Shown: positions 35,136 to 44,461 of the stretch, piece after piece
Layout of the letters: each line of letters begins with the position of its first letter
Position numbering within the stretch: position 1 is the first letter of the stretch
Assembly: GCF_019704555.1 (NCBI RefSeq)
Contig: NZ_AP024745.1
Coordinates: forward strand, 4,224,501-4,288,500
Reading direction: 5' to 3'
Source of the DNA: Actinoplanes sp. L3-i22
GTDB taxonomy: Bacteria > Actinomycetota > Actinomycetes > Mycobacteriales > Micromonosporaceae
DNA length: 64,000 nucleotides
Made by a program: the position numbers and the translations under genes
Notes under the pieces: model-generated
Seen by the model: only the letters and a program-made list of their open reading frames with translations
Databases searched by the model: none
Told to the model about the DNA's origin: nothing

Positions 35136-38100
35136 GGATGTCGGTGTAGACCACCCGGCGCAGCTCGGTGTCGCCGGTGGTGTGCGGCTCGTACTCCTGG
35201 ACGACGATCCGGTGTTCGTCGTCCAGGCAGGGCAGCCGGCCGGTCCAGGTGACGTGGTCGGCCTCCGCGACTACCGCGGTGAGCTCCACCACCGGCTCGA
35301 CCTGCGCCCAGCCCAGCTCCGGGTCGGCCACCCGGGTGCGCCGCTCCAGGAACGCGCAGACGCGCGAGGCCCGCTCGGTGCCGATCAGCGCGGCGTAGCC
35401 GGAGACCGTGATCAGATAGTCGTCGCCGTGCACCGCGACCGAGGCGGTCCGGCCGCTGACCAGCTGGATGAAGTCGGCGGTGACAATGCTGGACAGGTGG
35501 CAGCCGGGCACCGAGTTCGGCTGGTACCGCGCCAGCGCCAGCCGCACGAACGGCAGGTAGGCGGCCAGTTCCACGTCGTCGTGGTCGGTGATCCGGATGT
35601 CGGCGTACCAGAGGTCCCGGGTCTTGTCGAAGGTGACCTGGTGCCCGGCCACGTCCACCGGCACGGCCACGCCCGGGTCCGGGACCCCGGCTGCCTTCGC
35701 GGCCGCCAGCGGGAACGAGGCCAGGATCGGCCCGTCCGTGATCAGCCCCGAGGTGTTGGCCGGGTCGGCACCCCAGTTCGTGACGTACGGCGACAGCGCC
35801 GCGGCCGGGGAGGCCCCGGAGTCGCTCATGATCACCACGCCGAGCAGCTCACCGTCACCGGAGGACCACCACGGCCGCTCCAGGTAGACGCGCAGGCCGC
35901 CGCCCAGCCGCCGGCTCGTGCCGGCCACCGGGTCGTCCCAGGCGAAGGCCGGCACCACGTACCGGATCCGGGGCGGGGCCGGCACGGCCGAGTTGAGCAC
36001 GTCGACCTGGGTGGCCGGGCCCTCCGCGGTCAGCGGCCCGCGGACCAGGCTGACCACCACGCGGGCCCCCTCGGCGATCCGGCCGCCGGCCGTGCGGTGC
36101 AGCGTCCGGCCGTCCGGGTCGACCAGGAAGTCGCCGTCGGCGGTGGCCGCGGTGGTGGCGCCGCTGCCGGCCGGCGCGAAGACCGCCCCGGTCACCGCGT
36201 CGCGCACCCGGAGGGTAGCCGGATCGGTGTCGGCGGGCAGCCGGGCCGGGGCGGTCGCGGACAGCCGTACGATCGCCTCTTCCCGGAAATGCTCGACGAA
36301 CGGTGACGTCGCGACGGCGGTGTAGGCGACGCGCCGGTAGCGATGGTCGGGCAACTGGTGCGCGCCGTTGACCGGGATCCGGGCCAGGTCCGGCGCCGGT
36401 CCCTCCGGATGGGTCACCTTGACCGAGAACGCGGTGTTGCGGAAGTGCTGCACCGCCGTGGGATCGCCCGGCGTGCCCGGTCCGGCGTCCACCGGCATCT
36501 GCCACGCGGCGCGTACGTCGAGGGTCGCGGTGCTCTTCTGGCTGATCTGCATGGCCGAGGTGACCGCGACCGGGGTGGCCCCCGGCTCGCGATGGACCCG
36601 CAGCTCGGCCCAGGCCGGGGCGCGCAACGGGGTGCGGACCGCGTGGACCAGCATCAGGTCGCGGGCCGGGGTGAGCGTCCACAGCCGGCCCTCGCACGCG
36701 TCGCGGCGCAGCGCGTCCAGATCGATCTTGTTATTTTTCGCCCAGTCCGCCATCCAGCTCCAGACGCCCATCAGTTCCAGGTCGTCGGGGTCGAACCGGG
36801 ACGAGATCCGCAGCCGGTAGACGTCTCCCGGCTCCAGGCCCACCTCGAGGACCCGGCCGCGGGCCCGCCAGCCGGATCCGCCGGGCGGCACCCGGCGCAG
36901 GTCGATCCGGAACGGGCCGTCGAGGTCGACGACCGTCTCCCGGGTCCGTCCCGGCAGGCCGCGCACCAGCGCGGCGCGGGCCAGGACATCGACCAGGTAC
37001 GGCGGGTCCAGCAGCTCCTGCGGGTACCAGTCCGCGCCCCGGGGCCGCAGGTCGGCGAGGTCGGCCGCGTCGCGCGCATTCAGCATCTGCCAGGCCCGCG
37101 GGTCCGGGGCCTGGCCGCGAGCGCGGTCCAGTTCGCCGTGCCACTCGAGCATGGACTGCGCGGTCCGCGGCGGCACCACGTGCCGGGAGGCGAGCGAACG
37201 GTCCTCGTGTACGACGGCGTACAGCGGCCCCTCGGCCGGACCGGCCGGCTGGCGCGGCAGCACCGCGGGCGCCTCGACCGGGTCGTAGCGCAGGTAGGCG
37301 GCCGCCGGGGTCACCGTGTCCGGCTCGCCGAGGTCGTCCTCGGTGGCCGCCAGCCCGGAGTTGCCCAGGTCGACGGTGCGGGCCCGGAACTGGTACTCGT
37401 GCCCGAACCGCAGCCGCGGCAGGCACCCGGGCGGCACCGCGAAACTCGTGCCGAACCGGCACAACGGGTCGATGTCGTCGGCGGGATCCTGGACCGTGTT
37501 GTTCGCGCCCACCGGCCGGGTGAGCGGCTCGACGGCCAGACTCCAGCCGCTCCACGAGAGCATCGACTCGGTGATCAGGTGATCGCCGGGCACGTCGTGC
37601 GGCACCTGCTGCTCGTCCAGCCGCCGGCCCTGGGTGGTGGCGGTGACCACCGCGGCCTCGTCGGTCACCGGGATGTCGTGCCTGCCGGGTAGCCGGTGCA
37701 GTTCGTAGCGGCCCTGCCGCCACATCAGGCTGCGCCAGGGCCCGTCGGCGCCGTCCCGGACGTCCCAGCGCAGGCCGCGCATCAGGTCCTCGGCGTACAG
37801 CTCCTGGTCCACCGCGGCCCGGCCGCTCGCCTGAGCGTGCCAGGCCGCATGCAGCTCCAGGGCGGTCTTGAGCCGGCCCGCGAGGTCGGCGGCGCGGTTG
37901 TCCTTGGCCACCGTCATCGGGCCGGTACGCAGCGCCGGCAGGGCGAACCCCGCCGGGGTGGCGGGATCTTCGGACTCGCGCCGCGCGTTGCCGCCGCTGA
38001 CCCGTCGCACCGGTGCGTTGGCCAGCGTGGTGGCGAACTGCACCGCCGCCTTCGCCCCGGCGTCCGGGTCGAGGCACGTCACGCTGTAGCTGTCGGCGCC

Positions 38101-39096
38101 GAACCGGAGCAGCCCGGCCCCGATCCCGTCACCCTTGCCGGCGGCCTCGAACCGGCCCCCGCCGAGCAGGCAGACCACCGTGGGCAGGTTCAGCGTGATC
38201 GCCGGCAGCGCATCCGCCGCGATCGTCAGGGTGACCCGGTAGTCGTTGTGCGGCGGACCGGTCAGGGCCGCGGTCAGGCCAGCGGCCGGCTCGGTCTCGA
38301 ACTCCAGCACCAGGCCGAGCAACCGCTGCAGCGGGCCGTGGCTCGCGGTCAGCGCCACCGCGTCGTGGAAGTCCCGGTCCTGCTGTGCCGGGGCGCCGCT
38401 ACGGCGCCGGGGTGACCGGGCGATGTGCGGCGGGCGTTCCTCGCCGAGCGGGGTCAGCACGCCGCTGTGGAAGTCGTCGACCTGCACGAAGGCGCGCCCG
38501 ATGGCGTCCTCGTCGCCCAGCTGCTCCAGGTTGGTGGTGATCACGCCACCGTTGGTCAGGTACCGCTCCCGCAGCGAACGGCGGTGTCCGTCACGCACCC
38601 GCGAACCGCGCCTGGGTGACCCGTCGGTCAGGGCCAGCTGCCGGAACGGCGTGTCGATCAGCGTCTCGTAGCGGGGCAGTTCCTGGGCGCACGTGGCGCC
38701 GTGCTGACCCCACTGCTGGGTCAGGAAGTGCACCACGTGCCGGATCGGATACGACCCGACGCGCAGCCGGCTCGACGCCTCCGGCCTCATCGGCGTACGC
38801 ACCGGGGTCTGCGGGGTGAACATGGCCGTCCACACCCGGCTGTCCGGCGTGGAGAGCCGCCGGCCCGGCGCGGCCAGCAGGTCGACCTCGCCCGGAGCCG
38901 TACGGGACACGGTGAGCGACACGCTGAGCCGGGCGGCCACGGCCGGCCAGTCGACGAAACCGGGGAACTGCCCGCCCAGCGTCGCATCCGCGCCGTCGGG
39001 GATCAACCGCGGTGCGACATGCACGTCGAAGCGCAGTCCGCCGTGCCGGCCGGCGCCCCGGGGCAGCACGGTGCAGGTCAGAGTCTGGGTTGCCAT
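35128..39096 (-). CDS. Giant beta-rich protein of unknown function (1322 residues)
   Basis: No family is recognised. The protein has no signal peptide or TM helix and is rich in predicted beta strands, with several sandwich-like stretches such as YRVTLTIAADALPAITLNL and TQVDVLNSAVPAPPRIRYVV. Near the C terminus, LRVYLERPWWSSGDGELLGVV stands out as a probable conserved signature. Other motifs: LRFGHEYQFRARTVD and VYRLRISSRFDPDDLELMG. ATG 39096 is set by GAGGA six bases upstream. It starts 26 bases after the stop of the 1031-residue gene, which has a similar GAGGAT Shine-Dalgarno, so both are likely expressed together. Composition is like the neighbouring genes. Confidence 0.85.
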   Translation of the reverse strand: MATQTLTCTVLPRGAGRHGGLRFDVHVAPRLIPDGADATLGGQFPGFVDWPAVAARLSVSLTVSRTAPGEVDLLAAPGRRLSTPDSRVWTAMFTPQTPVRTPMRPEASSRLRVGSYPIRHVVHFLTQQWGQHGATCAQELPRYETLIDTPFRQLALTDGSPRRGSRVRDGHRRSLRERYLTNGGVITTNLEQLGDEDAIGRAFVQVDDFHSGVLTPLGEERPPHIARSPRRRSGAPAQQDRDFHDAVALTASHGPLQRLLGLVLEFETEPAAGLTAALTGPPHNDYRVTLTIAADALPAITLNLPTVVCLLGGGRFEAAGKGDGIGAGLLRFGADSYSVTCLDPDAGAKAAVQFATTLANAPVRRVSGGNARRESEDPATPAGFALPALRTGPMTVAKDNRAADLAGRLKTALELHAAWHAQASGRAAVDQELYAEDLMRGLRWDVRDGADGPWRSLMWRQGRYELHRLPGRHDIPVTDEAAVVTATTQGRRLDEQQVPHDVPGDHLITESMLSWSGWSLAVEPLTRPVGANNTVQDPADDIDPLCRFGTSFAVPPGCLPRLRFGHEYQFRARTVDLGNSGLAATEDDLGEPDTVTPAAAYLRYDPVEAPAVLPRQPAGPAEGPLYAVVHEDRSLASRHVVPPRTAQSMLEWHGELDRARGQAPDPRAWQMLNARDAADLADLRPRGADWYPQELLDPPYLVDVLARAALVRGLPGRTRETVVDLDGPFRIDLRRVPPGGSGWRARGRVLEVGLEPGDVYRLRISSRFDPDDLELMGVWSWMADWAKNNKIDLDALRRDACEGRLWTLTPARDLMLVHAVRTPLRAPAWAELRVHREPGATPVAVTSAMQISQKSTATLDVRAAWQMPVDAGPGTPGDPTAVQHFRNTAFSVKVTHPEGPAPDLARIPVNGAHQLPDHRYRRVAYTAVATSPFVEHFREEAIVRLSATAPARLPADTDPATLRVRDAVTGAVFAPAGSGATTAATADGDFLVDPDGRTLHRTAGGRIAEGARVVVSLVRGPLTAEGPATQVDVLNSAVPAPPRIRYVVPAFAWDDPVAGTSRRLGGGLRVYLERPWWSSGDGELLGVVIMSDSGASPAAALSPYVTNWGADPANTSGLITDGPILASFPLAAAKAAGVPDPGVAVPVDVAGHQVTFDKTRDLWYADIRITDHDDVELAAYLPFVRLALARYQPNSVPGCHLSSIVTADFIQLVSGRTASVAVHGDDYLITVSGYAALIGTERASRVCAFLERRTRVADPELGWAQVEPVVELTAVVAEADHVTWTGRLPCLDDEHRIVVQEYEPHTTGDTELRRVVYTDILS

Positions 39097-39122
39097 ACGA
39101 ATCCTCGAATGGGTGCGAGCGC

Positions 39123-42100
39123 TCAGGCCGGCGCGAAGGCGGCGCAGTGCTGCGCCCACAGGTCGGGGGTGAAGACGTCGCCGAACCGCACCGGCTCGGC
39201 GGTCAGCGCGGGCGCCTGCCGGCCGAACGGCAGGCTGTCGCGGTTCAGCTCCCGCCGGCAGGTGATCGACACGGACGTGCTGAACAGGAACAGGTCGATG
39301 GAGACGGTCATGGTGGCCTCCCCGATCAGACTGTTCCGGTCGAAGTTGTAGGTGAGCCCGAGGTAGAACTCGACGGTCACGGTGATCAGCCCGAGCACCG
39401 ACACCGACCCGCGCAGCCGCATGTAGGCGGTCAGCGCGATGGTGGTGCCCCGGTCCCCGTTGTCGATGTTGAAGTGGATGCCCGCCATCATCTCGACGCA
39501 GCCGCTGGCCACGCCGAGGTCGATGCTCACCCCCGCGCCGAACTCCAGGGCGAACTCGAAGGACAGCAGCTTCTGCGAGCTCATCGACAGCGCGGCGAAC
39601 CCGCCGCCGCGCAGGATCCCGACGCCGATGACGAACTTGTTCTCCCTGGTCGCGAAGCTCGCCTCGAACACCACCGGGGTGCCGTCGAAGGGCAGCACCA
39701 GGCCGACGTGCACGGTGATGTTCGACAGCGCGAGCACGCCCACCGCCAGGCTCGGCACGGCGACGTTCAGCGCCACGGTCACCCGGTCGCCGGCCGGCAC
39801 GATCGAGACGCCGTTGCCCTTGCCGAAGCCGATCAGGCTGGACAACTCCTTGACGAACGCCAGCGCACCCAGGAATTCCACGTCGCCGATGTCGCAGTGC
39901 AGGTCGGGCTTGGCCCCGCTGCTGTCGGTGAACCGGAGCGTCTTGACCTGCACCCGCAGCAGCAGGTCGGGCCCCTTTTCAGCGAAGAATGCCAGATGTA
40001 CGCCGCTGAGCGTGCCGCGCGTGTCATGGGTGGGCGGCTTGCCGATCCGGGCCGTCATCCGGATGTCGAGCTCCAGCGTGCTGCCGTCGTCGACCTGCAG
40101 GATGGACACCGACTTCAGCTTCGGCTTCCACACCATCGTCGTCTCGACGCCGTCCGGCAGGTCCCGGGTGGTGATCTTCAGGGCCTGCTCGGGATTGGGC
40201 GTCTCCTGCTTCGGGAGCAGGCCGGCCAGCACCTCGTGCAGCGTCAGGTCGCCCAGCAGTTTGGCGTCCGGCGTGAAGACCGCCGACGGGTCGAAGAGCC
40301 CCTTCGCCGCACTCTCCACATCGCCGGCCACCGGTCCCAGGGAGCGCGACAGCCCCACGATGGCCATCTGCGGGGTGGCCACCCCGGTCGCCTCGGCCGG
40401 CACCGCCAACGTCGGGCCGGTACCCACGGCCGCCAGAAAGACTTCGCCGGGTGCCTTGAAGCCGTCGTTCACGTAGCCGGAGAAGTACCGGTAATCGCTG
40501 GTGATCGCCTCGGAGGCGCCGCTGAGCGCCGCGACGTGCGGCAACTCCACCTGAAAGCTCTGCACCGAGGGGAACGGCAGGTCACCGGAGGCCGGGCCGC
40601 CCAGCAGCATCTCGTGGACCACCACCCGGGTGGCCGCCGGGTCGTCCGACAACGGTGCCACCGAGATCGGTACCCCGCCCACAGCCGCCGTCCGAAACTT
40701 CTTGTCAGCCTTGTCGTACCACTCGGACAGGGCGCTGAGCGCGGCCCCGGCCGCTGCCGGCCGCCGGCCCATCCCGGTGGGCCGGGCGCCCGCCACAAAG
40801 AACGCGGGTGCCTGGAAGTCGGCCTGCCCCTTGCCGTGGTCGGTTCCCCGCCAGGGGAACTGGACCGGCGTTCCGTCCACCGCGACCACGAGTCGCCCGC
40901 CCGCGAAGACTTTCGGGTCCGGGCCCAGGTCCGGGGTGGTCTCCAGCATCGCGCGCAGCCGGGTGAACGGCATCGCGCGTCCCCCGGCGGGCGTTTCCGG
41001 GTCCGCGCCGTAGTCGCGCTCCCGCTCCAGGATCATGATGAATTCGCGCTTGCGCAGATAGCCGCGCCGGCCGTGCCCACCCTGAAGGATCTTGCGTTCG
41101 CTCACCGTGACCAGAGCCGCCCGGTGCCCGAACGGGAACAGGTAGCCCTCATCGACCACCCGCACGTAGTGGTCGCGGCCGAGCGTCGCCCGGTGCTGCC
41201 AGCCGACCACGGACGGGTCGTCCGTGGCCGGCGGCGGCCAGCTCGCATCGCTGATCAGCCAGCCGCCGAGGCTGGTCAGCATCAGCGTGTTCACGTCGAT
41301 CGGCGCACGATCCAGCGTCCAGGTCGGCCGCGGGTCACAGGTCCGGCGCACGATGCCCAGCCGATCGGCGGCCGACATGGCCGGGCTCGGCAATTCGTCC
41401 GGTGGGTCCGGCGGCAACGTGGGCGGTGCCTGGATCCACGCCGGCATCTGCTCGTACCGGGCCCAGACAGCGCGGACGGTCCGGCCCGCGGGATCGCTCT
41501 CGTCGACGCCGCCCGGCGCTGTCGCCTCCCGTACGCCCAGCCGGGTGTGCCACAACTCGGTCCAGCCGTCGCGGGCGGTGCCCGGGCGGACCCGGTGCGC
41601 CCAGCCGGCGTTGTGGTGCGGCGACAGCTGCAGTCGGTACGGGATCTCCAGGCAGGTCTCGGTGTCACCGGGAGCACGCGGGAGCGTCCCCGCCGGGAAC
41701 ACCAGCGGCCCACGCGGCGTGGCCAGCGGCACCACCCGCGGTATCCACCGATTCCAGTCCAGCAGCCAGTCGAGCGTCGCGGGGCACGGCAGCGCGCCGG
41801 TCACCTCGAACGCGAGCCGGCTCGGCTCGGCGGCCCTGGTCCGCATCGGCTCATCCGGCACCGCCGGGTTGTCCGGCGAGGTCTGCTCGGCGATCGACTG
41901 GGTCGGGAACCGGACCACCACGTAGGACGGCTCGTCCCCGTCCACCGCGACCAGCCGGGCGCTCGACCTGTCGAGCCGGATGTTGTGCAGGTCGAAGGCC
42001 AGCTCGGCGAAGTCGAGCCGGCGCCGCCAGGTCAGCGTCAGGATCCCCGGGCCGGCCGGCGGCTGCGCCGGCCTTTCCCCGCCCGGCAGCGGCAGGCCCG

Positions 42101-42218
42101 GAAGAGCCGGCACCGCCGATTCTGGATTCGGCACCGTACCGGCGAGCAATCCGCCCGCCATCCCGAGTAAACCTCGCCGACTGAGACTCACCGATCGCCA
42201 CCGTTCACCGACGCCCAT
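39123..42218 (-). CDS. Large Tat-exported protein with repeated amphipathic beta strands (1031 residues)
   Basis: No family is recognised. The N terminus SLSRRGLLGMAGGLLAG is a Tat-like signal. About residues 40-350 are mixed; about 640-990 consist of near-continuous alternating-hydrophobic strands (VTVALNVAVPSLAVGVL, ITVHVGLVLPF, SFEFALEFGAGVSIDLGV, TVTVEFYLGLTYNF, ATMTVSIDLFLFSTSVSI), as in a beta-barrel, prism or sheet-forming region. ATG 42218 is preceded by GAGGA. It is upstream of, and probably co-transcribed with, the 1322-residue gene; the TPR gene 102 bases upstream may belong too. An exported structural or binding role is inference only. Confidence 0.85.
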   Translation of the reverse strand: MGVGERWRSVSLSRRGLLGMAGGLLAGTVPNPESAVPALPGLPLPGGERPAQPPAGPGILTLTWRRRLDFAELAFDLHNIRLDRSSARLVAVDGDEPSYVVVRFPTQSIAEQTSPDNPAVPDEPMRTRAAEPSRLAFEVTGALPCPATLDWLLDWNRWIPRVVPLATPRGPLVFPAGTLPRAPGDTETCLEIPYRLQLSPHHNAGWAHRVRPGTARDGWTELWHTRLGVREATAPGGVDESDPAGRTVRAVWARYEQMPAWIQAPPTLPPDPPDELPSPAMSAADRLGIVRRTCDPRPTWTLDRAPIDVNTLMLTSLGGWLISDASWPPPATDDPSVVGWQHRATLGRDHYVRVVDEGYLFPFGHRAALVTVSERKILQGGHGRRGYLRKREFIMILERERDYGADPETPAGGRAMPFTRLRAMLETTPDLGPDPKVFAGGRLVVAVDGTPVQFPWRGTDHGKGQADFQAPAFFVAGARPTGMGRRPAAAGAALSALSEWYDKADKKFRTAAVGGVPISVAPLSDDPAATRVVVHEMLLGGPASGDLPFPSVQSFQVELPHVAALSGASEAITSDYRYFSGYVNDGFKAPGEVFLAAVGTGPTLAVPAEATGVATPQMAIVGLSRSLGPVAGDVESAAKGLFDPSAVFTPDAKLLGDLTLHEVLAGLLPKQETPNPEQALKITTRDLPDGVETTMVWKPKLKSVSILQVDDGSTLELDIRMTARIGKPPTHDTRGTLSGVHLAFFAEKGPDLLLRVQVKTLRFTDSSGAKPDLHCDIGDVEFLGALAFVKELSSLIGFGKGNGVSIVPAGDRVTVALNVAVPSLAVGVLALSNITVHVGLVLPFDGTPVVFEASFATRENKFVIGVGILRGGGFAALSMSSQKLLSFEFALEFGAGVSIDLGVASGCVEMMAGIHFNIDNGDRGTTIALTAYMRLRGSVSVLGLITVTVEFYLGLTYNFDRNSLIGEATMTVSIDLFLFSTSVSITCRRELNRDSLPFGRQAPALTAEPVRFGDVFTPDLWAQHCAAFAPA

Positions 42219-42320
42219 GACCGATCCTCAGAATGATCAACGGCCCGCGCCCGCCATGGCGGATTTCCCCGAACCTCGCCCGATCGAGCGGAGTCACCGC
42301 TGTCAGGGACAGCCGGGTGC

Positions 42321-43247
42321 TCAGTCCTCGAGCAGCTCTCGCAACGCCGCCTCGGCCAGCGTGTCCCCGCCCGCCGCGGCCTGCCGGAAGTGTCGCTCGG
42401 CACCGGCGAGGTCACCGTGGCGTTCGAGCAGAACCGCGAGGTTGTGATGTGCGTGCCGATCGCCGAGCTCCGCGCCGGCGCGGTAGGCGGCTTCCGCGGC
42501 GGCGTCGTCGCCGAGCACATCGGCGTAGAGGTTGCCCAGCGGCACCATGCTCTCGGTCTCGCCCAGCTCCATGCCACGCAGGAACACCAGGCGCCCCTCC
42601 TCGACCCGCCCCGTGGTCACCAGCAGGGCGCCGAGGTCCGCGCGGGCCGACGGGTACAGCTCCGCTCCGGCCCGCAGGTCAGGCTCGAGGGCCGGGTCGA
42701 GGCTCTCGTCCCACCGCCAGCAGGCCAGCACCGCCGCGGCCCGCTCGTGGCCCGCGGCACTGGCGCGTTCGACCGCCGCCAGGGCCGCGCCATGCTCGCC
42801 CAGTTCCCGCAGGCAGAAGGCGAGCATCAGCGGGCCGCCGCTGTCGCCGGCCCGCTCGGCCTGCTGGTAGGCGCGCATCTCGCCGGCCAGGTCGCCGAGT
42901 TCGTGCAACACCATGCCCAGGTTCAGCCACGCATCGGTTACGCCGCGATCGAGGGCAAGCTGGTAGGCGGCCACCGCCTCGGGAAAGCGTCCCAGCCCGA
43001 ACAGGGTGTTGCCGAGGTTGAAGGCGCCGTCGCCGTCGCCGAGCTCCGAGGCCCGCCGGAAGCAGTACTCCGCGCCCTCGGCCTGGCCGCTGTCCGCGAG
43101 GTCGCACCCGATGTCGACCAGCTCGTCGACGTCGGCGGTCGCGTGCGCCCTGCGCAGCAACCGAGCTGATGCCGTCTCCACGATCTTGATCGTCCTCAGT
43201 TGCGTTGACCGGTACCGCGGAGAGGGGCGCTCTGCGATAGCGTCCAC
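42321..43247 (-). CDS. TPR/Sel1-like repeat protein
   Basis: About 308 residues made almost entirely of tetratricopeptide-like helical repeats, for example AEYCFRRASELGDGDGAFNLGNTLFGLGRFPEAVAAYQLAL and AEAAYRAGAELGDRHAHHNLAVLLERHGDLAGAERHFRQA patterns (repeat period about 34-36 with A-x3-G-x3-A signature). Such proteins are protein-interaction scaffolds in the cytosol. GTG 43247 is the longest start, but it lies only five bases from the divergent gene; GTG 43181, with GAGGA upstream, is an alternative. Same strand as the giant pair and 102 bases before it. Confidence 0.8.
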   Translation of the reverse strand: MDAIAERPSPRYRSTQLRTIKIVETASARLLRRAHATADVDELVDIGCDLADSGQAEGAEYCFRRASELGDGDGAFNLGNTLFGLGRFPEAVAAYQLALDRGVTDAWLNLGMVLHELGDLAGEMRAYQQAERAGDSGGPLMLAFCLRELGEHGAALAAVERASAAGHERAAAVLACWRWDESLDPALEPDLRAGAELYPSARADLGALLVTTGRVEEGRLVFLRGMELGETESMVPLGNLYADVLGDDAAAEAAYRAGAELGDRHAHHNLAVLLERHGDLAGAERHFRQAAAGGDTLAEAALRELLED

Positions 43248-43252
43248 GGCTC

Positions 43253-43879
43253 GTGGATCAAGTAGAGCATGCGGCGCCGGCCCGGCGCGGACTGTGGCAG
43301 TCCAAAACCTTCCTGGCCGGTGCCGTCATCGCCGGGTTCCTGGTGCTGGTCGCCGGCCTGGGGCCGCTGCTCACCGCGATGACCGGGCAGGACTACCTCA
43401 GCTTTCACCTCGACAGCATCGATACCGACGGGATGCCGCGGGGTGACTTCGGCGGGATCAGCGGCGAGCACTGGCTCGGCGTCGAGCCGGCGACCGGCCG
43501 CGACCTGTTCGCCCAGGTCGTGGACAGCCTGCGGTTCTCGCTCGCCGTGGCGCTGGGCGCGGCTGCCGTCGAGGTGCTGATCGGCGTGCTGGTAGTCGCC
43601 GCGGTGACCCGCCGCAACGTTCGCCGCCTGCTGGGGCCGGCCCTGGTGTACGGGGCACTGCTCGTGCCCGTCGACCTGATCATCGAGGTCAGGACCGCGT
43701 TCCTGGGATTCGGTCTTCGCCGGCCGCCGGCCCCGTCGTGGGGCGGGATGCTGTTCAGCGCAACGTCCTGGTACGGCACCGACCCCGCTTTCCTGCTCGT
43801 GCCCGGCCTGTTGCTGGTCGTGACCGTGCTGGCGTTCCTGCTGCTCGGCGCCGGGCTGTACCGCCGGTTCGTCGCCTGA
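43253..43879 (+). CDS. DppC-like ABC permease lacking its central region
   Basis: A 208-residue membrane protein. The N-terminal part matches peptide-type permeases: a TM helix, then GEHWLGVEPATGRDLFAQVVDSLRFSLAVALG. The C-terminal part matches too: GFGLRRPPAPSWGGML, then a last TM helix VPGLLLVVTVLAFLLLGAGLYRR. The middle of a normal permease, including the EAA loop that contacts the ATPase and about 80 residues, is missing, replaced by a short TM-spanning link. No ATPase or binding protein lies nearby. It is either a decayed gene kept open or a protein with a new role. Convergent stop abuts the next gene. Confidence 0.75.
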   Translation: MDQVEHAAPARRGLWQSKTFLAGAVIAGFLVLVAGLGPLLTAMTGQDYLSFHLDSIDTDGMPRGDFGGISGEHWLGVEPATGRDLFAQVVDSLRFSLAVALGAAAVEVLIGVLVVAAVTRRNVRRLLGPALVYGALLVPVDLIIEVRTAFLGFGLRRPPAPSWGGMLFSATSWYGTDPAFLLVPGLLLVVTVLAFLLLGAGLYRRFVA

Positions 43880-44461
43880 TCAGGCTTCGTGCAGCTGTTG
43901 GTGCGCCACCCGGGCAGGTGCCGCGTAGCCGGCCGAGATGAAGGTCGTATCCGCGCCGCTGTAGATGTGCAGATCGGTGCCGGCGAACCGCATCAACAGG
44001 CCTTGGGTGATCCAGCCCTGCACCTCGTCCATCGGCAGTTCCCCGGTGAGGTCGGCCTCGCCGGGGAAGTACGGATCTTCGGTCGCCGCCCACCCGGTCA
44101 GGACACGGCCCGCGACGGCGGCGAGCGCGGGCGGCTGCGACGGACGCCACTCGTGCGGTCGGTCGACAAGCGTGGCTGGCGTCAGCAGATCAATGGTGTT
44201 CCAGGTGACCGACAATTCGTCCCAGCCCTGCCAGGCGAGCTCCAGCTGAACACCGTTGTCGAACACCAGCACCACCGGAAGAACCGGTTGCCATCGATCC
44301 CGCACCGGATCCCAGCCGACCCAGCCCTCCCGCAGCCTGCGGCCGACAAGCCCGAGCAGCCCGGACCGCTGGCGGTGCAACTGCTCCGGCGCGGCCACGA
44401 AGTCCGACCGCCATCCGGAGATCGCCTCGTCCCAGCGCGCCTTTCCGCCGCCGTGTTCCAC
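43880..44461 (-). CDS. Hypothetical protein, 193 residues
   Basis: No family is recognised. A soluble protein without signal or TM, with many Trp in the first half (WDEAISGWRSDF, WVGWDPVRDRWQPV, LELAWQGWDELSVTWNTIDLL), suggesting a compact beta-rich fold such as those of SUKH-like or immunity-type proteins, although this cannot be shown. It starts with GTG at 44461 and ends immediately beside the stop of the convergent DppC-like gene. Upstream lies a stretch with a possible short open frame on the same strand. Confidence 0.6.
   Translation of the reverse strand: MEHGGGKARWDEAISGWRSDFVAAPEQLHRQRSGLLGLVGRRLREGWVGWDPVRDRWQPVLPVVLVFDNGVQLELAWQGWDELSVTWNTIDLLTPATLVDRPHEWRPSQPPALAAVAGRVLTGWAATEDPYFPGEADLTGELPMDEVQGWITQGLLMRFAGTDLHIYSGADTTFISAGYAAPARVAHQQLHEA

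Noticed and set aside
39012..42170. Plus-strand frame of 1052 codons opposite the 1031-residue gene
   Set aside because: Arg/His/Gln-rich and without domains; the minus strand has a Tat signal, Shine-Dalgarno and protein-like strands.
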